Assembly: GCF_013004105.1 (NCBI RefSeq)
Contig: NZ_CP053085.1
Span: 4,588,001 to 4,652,000 of the forward strand
From: Gemmatimonas groenlandica
GTDB taxonomy: Bacteria; Gemmatimonadota; Gemmatimonadetes; Gemmatimonadales; Gemmatimonadaceae
Reading direction: 5' to 3'
Length of the DNA stretch: 64,000 nucleotides
The notes beneath the pieces were generated by a model. That model saw only the letters and a program-made list of their open reading frames with translations. It was not told the DNA's origin and ran no database searches. Within the stretch, counting starts at the first letter, position 1, and the number at the start of each line of letters is the position of its first letter. Below are positions 59,611 to 64,000 of this stretch, one piece after another. A program made the position numbers and the translations under genes.

Positions 59611-60072
59611 ATGTCCAAGGTCACACCGTTTCTGATGTTCAACGACCAACTCGAAGCCGCGATGGCGTTCTACACCGCGACCTTCCCGCACTCCGAGATC
59701 AGGAACGCCGCTCGGATTGGTGGTGATGGACCGGTGATGTCCGCCGAGTTCGTCGTCGGCGGCCAGTCTTTCATGGGATACAACGGGGGCTCGTACTTCA
59801 GCTTCTCCGAAGGGGTCTCCCTCTATGTCGACTGCGACGATCAAGCGGAAGTCGACGAGTACTGGGACAAGCTCGTCAACGCCGGCGCGACGCCAACTGC
59901 CTGTGGCTGGATCAAGGATCCGTTCGGCCTCACGTGGCAGATTGTGCCTCGGCGATTCATGGAGCTGATTCGTGACAAGGACCCGAAGAAGGTGAAAGCC
60001 GTGATGGATGCCATGATGACCATGGTGAAGCTCGACGTCGCCGCTCTCGAGAAGGCGTACGATGACGCATAG
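59611..60072 (+). CDS. PhnB-like VOC-family protein, 153 aa
   Basis: ATG 59611 has GGAG 6-7 nt upstream. The pattern is VTPFLMFNDQLEAAMAFYTA, SFMGYNGGSYFSFSEGVSLY, and CGWIKDPFGLTWQIVPRRFM, close to the VOC protein at 34673. The cytoplasmic dimer is of unknown substrate. The next gene's ATG lies inside its last codons (60062), with AGAAGG 6 nt upstream of that ATG. Confidence 0.92.
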   Translation: MSKVTPFLMFNDQLEAAMAFYTATFPHSEIRNAARIGGDGPVMSAEFVVGGQSFMGYNGGSYFSFSEGVSLYVDCDDQAEVDEYWDKLVNAGATPTACGWIKDPFGLTWQIVPRRFMELIRDKDPKKVKAVMDAMMTMVKLDVAALEKAYDDA

Positions 60073-60637
60073 CAGTCGTCCACGTTCGATGGACTCCGAC
60101 CCGACCGTGCTCTCCGAGCAGACGGCGGCGCAGGTGCTCGCCCGCGCGAGTGAGTTGGACCAATTCCGCCGCGCAGGCTCCACCGTGGCGGAACTGCGCG
60201 TCGCGGCCGCCGAGGCGGGTATCGCGGTCCCGGACTTCGACGCCGCTCTCGCCGAAGTGCAGCGCCAGCCCTCGGCGTCAGCTGCGCGTCCTCGCAACCG
60301 CACGCGGCGCGCCATCATTCAAGCCGTGGCCGTGATGCTCGCCGTGGCGGCTATGGCCGTCGTGGTGCGCGGGACACGGAAAGTGCAGGAGGCGGTTTCA
60401 ACGAGCTCGCTCCGCGACGAAGCCATCATTTTGCAGTGTCTTGCACCCGCCGAGGCGGCGGAGCTGATTCGTCCGCTGCTCACGTTGTCCGGGAATCAGG
60501 TCGTCGTGAGCCCAACATCGGCGCCGCGCGTGCTGACCATGCGTGTCACCGCCGATCAACTCGCGCAGGTGAAGGCGCGGCTCGCGCCGTACGAAGCGGC
60601 GGGTTCGCCGAGTTGTGCCACGCGTCCCGCTCGCTGA
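60062..60637 (+). CDS. Membrane protein with secretin-like C-terminal domain, 191 aa
   Basis: ATG 60062 overlaps the VOC gene by 11 nt and has AGAAGG 6 nt upstream; ATG 60089 is possible. Residues about 20-75 are helical (AAQVLARASELDQFRRAGST, VAELRVAAAEAGIAVPDFDA). One membrane helix follows at about 83-102 (AIIQAVAVMLAVAAMAVVV). The C-terminal segment ILQCLAPAEAAELIRPLLTL then VVVSPTSAPRVLTMRVTADQ and LAQVKARL resembles the N1/N-type subdomain of secretins. Function unknown. Confidence 0.72.
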   Translation: MTHSSRPRSMDSDPTVLSEQTAAQVLARASELDQFRRAGSTVAELRVAAAEAGIAVPDFDAALAEVQRQPSASAARPRNRTRRAIIQAVAVMLAVAAMAVVVRGTRKVQEAVSTSSLRDEAIILQCLAPAEAAELIRPLLTLSGNQVVVSPTSAPRVLTMRVTADQLAQVKARLAPYEAAGSPSCATRPAR

Positions 60638-60649
60638 GACGTATCGCAG

Positions 60650-61462
60650 ATGAAGACTTCCTACACGACAGAGATCGGCTTTCTCGGGCTGGTGATCGCA
60701 CTCAGTCTGGTCGGCTTCTCCAGCCTCTTTACCGGCGAGCAGACGGGCCCCAACGGGTATCAGGCCGCGCATATCGTCACGAGTCTGGCGTGGTTGCTGC
60801 TGTTGATGGTTCAACTCGTCGTGATCCGCCAGCGCCGCTTCGAGCGTCATCGCGCCATCGGGCTGTCCATCTTTGGTGCCGGGCCCGTGGTGGTGGCCAC
60901 GCTGACGATGCTGACGGTGCACTCGGCCGCCCACGACGCGATCATCGGACGTGCGGACCAGTTGGTCGTGCAGAACGTGATGGTCACCGTGGAAGTGGCC
61001 TTGCTGGTGTTCCTCGCTTTTCTCCTGCGCCGAAACCGCACCGTACACGGCGCGATGTTGCTCAGCACAGCGCTGCTCTTCATGGGGATCGCGCTGTTCT
61101 TCACCCTCATCAGCTATGTGCCGGGGTATCGTAGCGAGGGGCCGGGCATGATGCCGCGCTTTGGTGCCGCCGCGCAAACAAGCGCGATCGTCGGCAGCGT
61201 CGTCGGTCTGCTGTTCTTTCTCAAGCAACGACGCGGCGGATGGCCGTGGCTGCTGACCAGCGCATTCTTCTTCCTGAACGGGTTCCTGCAAATGTCCGTC
61301 GATCGCGCCGATCGTACGATGGCGCTGACGCAATCGGTCGCGTCGATCGGTCGGGCGCCCGCCTTCGCGCTGGGCTTCACCATCTTCGCCGCTCTGCTGT
61401 GGCTGGCATGGCGAGCCAATCCGACGTCGCGGACGACGCGCGAAATCGAGGCGGCGCTCTAA
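60650..61462 (+). CDS. Seven-helix membrane protein of unknown function, 270 aa
   Basis: About seven hydrophobic helices fill the sequence (for example GFLGLVIALSLVGFSSLF, SLAWLLLLMVQLVVI, VALLVFLAFLL, LLFMGIALFFTLISYVPGY). Basic loops such as RQRRFERHRAIGLSIFG, with a His in the second half, recall DUF2306/cytochrome b561-like proteins, but the heme-binding His set is not convincing. Inner membrane. It lies 12 nt after the secretin-like gene in the same direction. Confidence 0.78.
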   Translation: MKTSYTTEIGFLGLVIALSLVGFSSLFTGEQTGPNGYQAAHIVTSLAWLLLLMVQLVVIRQRRFERHRAIGLSIFGAGPVVVATLTMLTVHSAAHDAIIGRADQLVVQNVMVTVEVALLVFLAFLLRRNRTVHGAMLLSTALLFMGIALFFTLISYVPGYRSEGPGMMPRFGAAAQTSAIVGSVVGLLFFLKQRRGGWPWLLTSAFFFLNGFLQMSVDRADRTMALTQSVASIGRAPAFALGFTIFAALLWLAWRANPTSRTTREIEAAL

Positions 61463-61505
61463 CAACACAACATGCGGCGCTTATTTCCACCTTGTCGTCA
61501 ATGCC

Positions 61506-61904
61506 ATGCCAACTGTTACGCGCCAGCCGAACATTGCACCACGGAGTCAGGAGCTCCCGGCGCGTATTCGCTGGGTGAGTGGGTACTTCGCGATCGGCGG
61601 CGCGGTTGGTGTTGCCGGCGCGCTGATCGGTGCAAGTGCGCTGTTCTTCGATCTCGGCGTCGTGTCGACCACGCTCCATGCGAAACCATGGATGCCGCTG
61701 GTCGCGCTGGCGAATGGCGCGGGGTGGATCTACGCGAGTCGACAGCTCGCCGACGGCGAGCGCCGCGGGGCGATCGTGGCGATCGTGGCCATGCTTCCCG
61801 CAGTCGTGCAGGTGGTGACTGGAAACGGTGGGCTCGACTCGACCGCGATCCTGCATGCCGTGGCGGTGGTTGGTTTGCTCAGTGTCTGGCGACGGCTGCG
61901 GTGA
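61506..61904 (+). CDS. Membrane protein of unknown function, 132 aa
   Basis: Four hydrophobic stretches (YFAIGGAVGVAGALIGASAL, WMPLVALANGAGWIYA, IVAIVAMLPAVVQVV, ILHAVAVVGLLSVW) make this a small inner-membrane protein. No family recognised. It is followed 13 nt downstream by the exported protein gene at 61918. Confidence 0.7.
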   Translation: MPTVTRQPNIAPRSQELPARIRWVSGYFAIGGAVGVAGALIGASALFFDLGVVSTTLHAKPWMPLVALANGAGWIYASRQLADGERRGAIVAIVAMLPAVVQVVTGNGGLDSTAILHAVAVVGLLSVWRRLR

Positions 61905-61917
61905 TGCGGGGCACAGG

Positions 61918-62292
61918 ATGACGACGCACGCAGCGGTGCTTCTGGCCGTTGCGACCGCCGTGAGCGCAGCATCTGTTGGCGGCGCATTGCGACCAACCGA
62001 CGTTGAACGGCAGGTAGGCGTCTGCTCGGATTCCGGACAGTACTGCGTGGCGTTGCGCTCTATCGGAGGCCTGAATGCCACGACACCGAATGATGTCTCC
62101 GTAATCGCGGATACGGTTGCGTGTCGTCGTGCGGTGAACGCGTTCCATGCGTACTACGACACAACCGATAACGCTCAGACGGCACGCACCATCGACTCCG
62201 GACTGCTCGTACGCGCTGGACGGAACAGATACGTGCTGATGGTCGCGCTGTTCGACTACTGGTCCAGAGGGCGACCCCGCGCGTCCGCATGA
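61918..62292 (+). CDS. Exported hypothetical protein, 124 aa
   Basis: From ATG 61918 (AGG just upstream) the N-terminus is a signal peptide-like MTTHAAVLLAVATAVSAASV. The mature part is about 100 residues with three cysteines (VGVCSDSGQYCVAL, TVACRRAVN) and an alpha/beta C-terminus (RAGRNRYVLMVALFDYWSRG). Family unknown. The next frame opens inside its stop (ATGA). Confidence 0.65.
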   Translation: MTTHAAVLLAVATAVSAASVGGALRPTDVERQVGVCSDSGQYCVALRSIGGLNATTPNDVSVIADTVACRRAVNAFHAYYDTTDNAQTARTIDSGLLVRAGRNRYVLMVALFDYWSRGRPRASA

Positions 62293-62570
62293 CCTGGCAC
62301 AATGCTGGCGAGGCCGAATCGCTACGTGTCGCGGCTCGTCCCGACGAGAACGGCACGGCGATCTCGGTGGCGATCGATCGCCGAGGCACACTCGTGGCGA
62401 CCGCCGCGTTCGCAGGCATGGGGACGATGCTCGGCATCCTTGCGGGTGTCGGGCTCGACGCCGACGTTGGTGCGCTCGCCCTTGGTGCCAGCCTGACCGG
62501 AGTCGCCCGGTTCGCCGCCGTTGCGCGCGGTTCCTGGCGAAGTCCACGCGGCGGGTGCGCGAACGCTTGA
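62289..62570 (+). CDS. Hypothetical 93-aa frame, perhaps a frameshifted remnant
   Basis: The ATG overlaps the previous stop. The product looks like the middle of a larger protein: a beta strand pair (LRVAARPDENGTAISVAIDR) followed by a Gly/Ala-rich hydrophobic region (TAAFAGMGTMLGILAGVGLD, GALALGASLTGVARFAAVAR), as in Gemmatimonadota proteins that carry two membrane helices and a C-terminal charged coil. The coil is indeed present in another frame just downstream (FLAKSTRRVRERLSVSMN, ending 62596), suggesting a frameshift near 62530. It could also be a short real protein. Confidence 0.45.
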   Translation: MTWHNAGEAESLRVAARPDENGTAISVAIDRRGTLVATAAFAGMGTMLGILAGVGLDADVGALALGASLTGVARFAAVARGSWRSPRGGCANA

Positions 62571-62618
62571 GCGTGAGCATGAACACGATTGACTGAAGCT
62601 TTCCCCCGGAGCCCTGAC

Positions 62619-63056
62619 ATGACTATCAAGCGTATGGACAACGTTGGCATCGTCGTCGAGTCCCTCGATGCCGTGATTCCATTTTTCATTGCGCTCGGGT
62701 TGAGGCTCGAAGGGCGCGCGAACATCGACGGCGAGTGGGCAGGGCGGGTTACCGGACTGGGCACGCAGCGCGTGGAGATCGCAATGCTGATCACACCAGA
62801 CGGCCACAGTCGGCTCGAGCTCTCGCAGTTCTTCGCGCCTGCGGTCGTGGCGGATCACCGCGAGGCACCGGTGAACGCGCTTGGCTATCTGCGCGTCATG
62901 TTCACGGTGATCGACCTCGACGATACGCTCGTCCGGCTCCGCGAGCACGGCGCGCAGCTCGTCGGCGACGTGGTGCAGTATCAAAATTCCTATCGGCTCT
63001 GCTACATCCGCGGCCCCGAGGGTCTCCTGATCGGACTCGCCGAGGAGCTCATGTGA
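62619..63056 (+). CDS. Glyoxalase/VOC-family protein, 145 aa
   Basis: ATG 62619 has GGAG 8 nt upstream. The classic glyoxalase-type VOC layout is present: IKRMDNVGIVVESLDAVIPF opening with the first beta-strand, VEIAMLITPDGHSRLELSQF, NALGYLRVMFTVIDLDDTLV and the closing CYIRGPEGLLIGLAEEL. The Asp, Glu and His positions suit a metal site. It likely acts on a small electrophile or lactone; substrate unknown. Its stop overlaps the start of the decayed DUF4287 frame. Confidence 0.9.
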   Translation: MTIKRMDNVGIVVESLDAVIPFFIALGLRLEGRANIDGEWAGRVTGLGTQRVEIAMLITPDGHSRLELSQFFAPAVVADHREAPVNALGYLRVMFTVIDLDDTLVRLREHGAQLVGDVVQYQNSYRLCYIRGPEGLLIGLAEELM

Positions 63057-63177
63057 ACGAGCAGCAGCGGTCGGCGACGCGGGAGCACATGGAGTTGGTC
63101 GCGCTGCAGAAATCAGAGCACGCCGTGGGCACGGGCACGCCAACGCCTTGGTCCCGGCGTTTGTCGCCAAGCAGTAG
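63053..63177 (+). pseudogene. Frameshifted remnant of a DUF4287 gene
   Basis: The frame from GTG 63053 contains EHMELVALQKSEHAVG, matching HMELVAILKSQHAMG of the intact DUF4287 protein at 57073. After this point the match continues only in another frame, as GHGHANALVPAFVAKQ and a stop at 63175-63177. One base is missing near 63130. The N-terminal half of the domain is absent. Gene remnant. Confidence 0.8.
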
Positions 63178-63383
63178 CGGTGTCCCGGCGCGTTCAACAA
63201 CTCCGACCCCTTGAACCGGCCCGACCGGATCATACGCCACACGCTGTAGCACCACACGGCACCTCCCCGAACTCTGTGGTGTACGTCACAGTCGAGCGGC
63301 CCTCCCGTCTGCCGCTCACCTCGCGAGCACCCGCTCCCCGGGCCATCGCGAGCCCCTCCAACGTTCCTCGTGGAGTAATGCCA

Positions 63384-63986
63384 ATGCGTGTCGTTCTGCC
63401 GTCCAGTGTGCAGGCCCTCGTCCTGCTGGGAAGTTTGGCCGTCCCCGCCGTCGCTCAGCAGCGCCCGGAACGCGTCGAGCGCACGCACACCACCGGCCTC
63501 CTTCTCGGCTACGGCACCGAAACCAACGTGATCACGAGCCAGCCCGGCGCGGCCAGCTCGGACAACGAGCACGTCGTCGGACACGGGATCACGCTCGGGT
63601 ACGGCTTTACCCGGCGATGGGCGGCGTACCTCAATGCCGGTTGGGGCGGATTCGAAACAACAGCCGGCAATCGCACCGGCGCGGGATCGATAGACTTGGG
63701 GGCACGTTATCACCTGCCCACGGTCGGCCGGGTGATCTCGCCATTTCTGCAGGGCGGACTCGCGAGTCGCGCGCTGAGTGTGGACGCGCTGAATAGCCGC
63801 ACCGGATTCGTCGATAACGTGTTGGGGTGGCGGTCGATGGCGGCCTTTGGCGGCGGCGCCAATGTGCATGTCACCCGCAGCCTCGCGATCTCCGGCATGT
63901 CGACCTGGGGCGCCACGTCGGACGGGATCGCCAACCCCCGCGTGCATCTGGGCGTGCTGCTCCTGCCCTCAGCGTGGCGGCGATAG
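63384..63986 (+). CDS. Outer-membrane beta-barrel protein, OmpW/OprF-like fold, 200 aa
   Basis: ATG 63384 has GGAG 8 nt upstream; ATG 63378 is possible. Signal peptide MRVVLPSSVQALVLLGSLAV ends near VAQQ. The mature part alternates in barrel strands: TGLLLGYGTETNVITSQ, HGITLGYGFTRRWAAYLNAG, GSIDLGARYHLPTVGRVISP and LGVLLLPSAWRR. It is a small eight-stranded-type outer-membrane protein, role unknown. The protein is complete within the window; its stop is at 63984-63986. Confidence 0.8.
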   Translation: MRVVLPSSVQALVLLGSLAVPAVAQQRPERVERTHTTGLLLGYGTETNVITSQPGAASSDNEHVVGHGITLGYGFTRRWAAYLNAGWGGFETTAGNRTGAGSIDLGARYHLPTVGRVISPFLQGGLASRALSVDALNSRTGFVDNVLGWRSMAAFGGGANVHVTRSLAISGMSTWGATSDGIANPRVHLGVLLLPSAWRR

Positions 63987-64000
63987 GCGAGGGCTGTGTG

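Noticed and set aside
58577-61468. Long minus-strand frames (343 and 356 codons)
   Set aside because: Opposite membrane-protein and VOC genes; Arg/His/Gln-rich shadows.
62322-63947. 541-codon open frame on the minus strand
   Set aside because: Runs antisense through the VOC gene, the DUF4287 remnant and the barrel gene; no domain or sensible start.
1-64000. Prophage, transposon, integrase or tRNA attachment site
   Set aside because: No transposase, integrase, terminase or tRNA-like cloverleaf recognised by eye; a tRNA scan was not possible.

Overview
The window is GC-rich and gene-dense and looks like chromosomal DNA of a Gemmatimonadota bacterium (Gemmatimonas-like). This is an inference from gene content: many signal-peptide or lipobox-bearing proteins of unknown function, 6-bladed beta-propeller proteins, a DUF885 peptidase-like protein, large Omp85-like barrel proteins, and strings of small VOC, DinB, YCII, DUF1579 and YdeI proteins. 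No rRNA, tRNA, transposase, phage gene or CRISPR array was recognised, so the assignment is not proven. There are about 70 genes and eight gene fragments.

Layout. 0-9.2 kb: end of an amino-acid permease, two lipoproteins, a secreted M20 peptidase divergent from a large Omp85-like outer-membrane protein, and a beta-propeller protein. 9.4-10.5 kb: a probable HepT remnant, an intact Phd/ParE-type toxin-antitoxin pair with a palindromic operator, and a truncated GIY-YIG-like gene. 10.5-13.6 kb (minus strand): epoxide hydrolase, cupin and a thioredoxin-fold protein that has lost one active-site cysteine. 13.7-17.4 kb: a NarL-type regulator and a large Reg_prop/Y_Y_Y sensor kinase. 17.6-39 kb: an accessory stretch of secreted proteins, serine hydrolases, VOC, ABM, YCII and DHFR-like proteins, ankyrin and TPR proteins, GNAT, and several decayed gene pieces.

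39.4-50.6 kb carries light sensing. Heme oxygenase (bphO), bacteriophytochrome (bphP), a single-domain response regulator and a hybrid histidine kinase are joined by ATGA overlaps. About 4 kb downstream, a sensor-less GGDEF-EAL gene overlaps a BLUF blue-light-receptor gene by 41 nt. Between them is an HxlR regulator, an atypical SDR and an Ohr/OsmC peroxidase. A perfect 37-bp repeat with an imperfect palindromic core lies upstream of both hxlR and the SDR gene and is probably a shared operator. The window could therefore hold a red/far-red phosphorelay, a blue-light-linked c-di-GMP switch and a thiol-based stress regulon side by side.

50.8-64 kb: lipoproteins, a third serine hydrolase, DinB, a paralogue of the Omp85-like protein at 5 kb, DUF4287, several small membrane proteins, an ankyrin membrane protein, two VOC proteins, a protein with a secretin-like C-terminal segment, a frameshifted second DUF4287 copy and an outer-membrane barrel protein. 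Gene ends were placed by reading frame and ribosome-binding sites; family names come from remembered motifs, not from searches.
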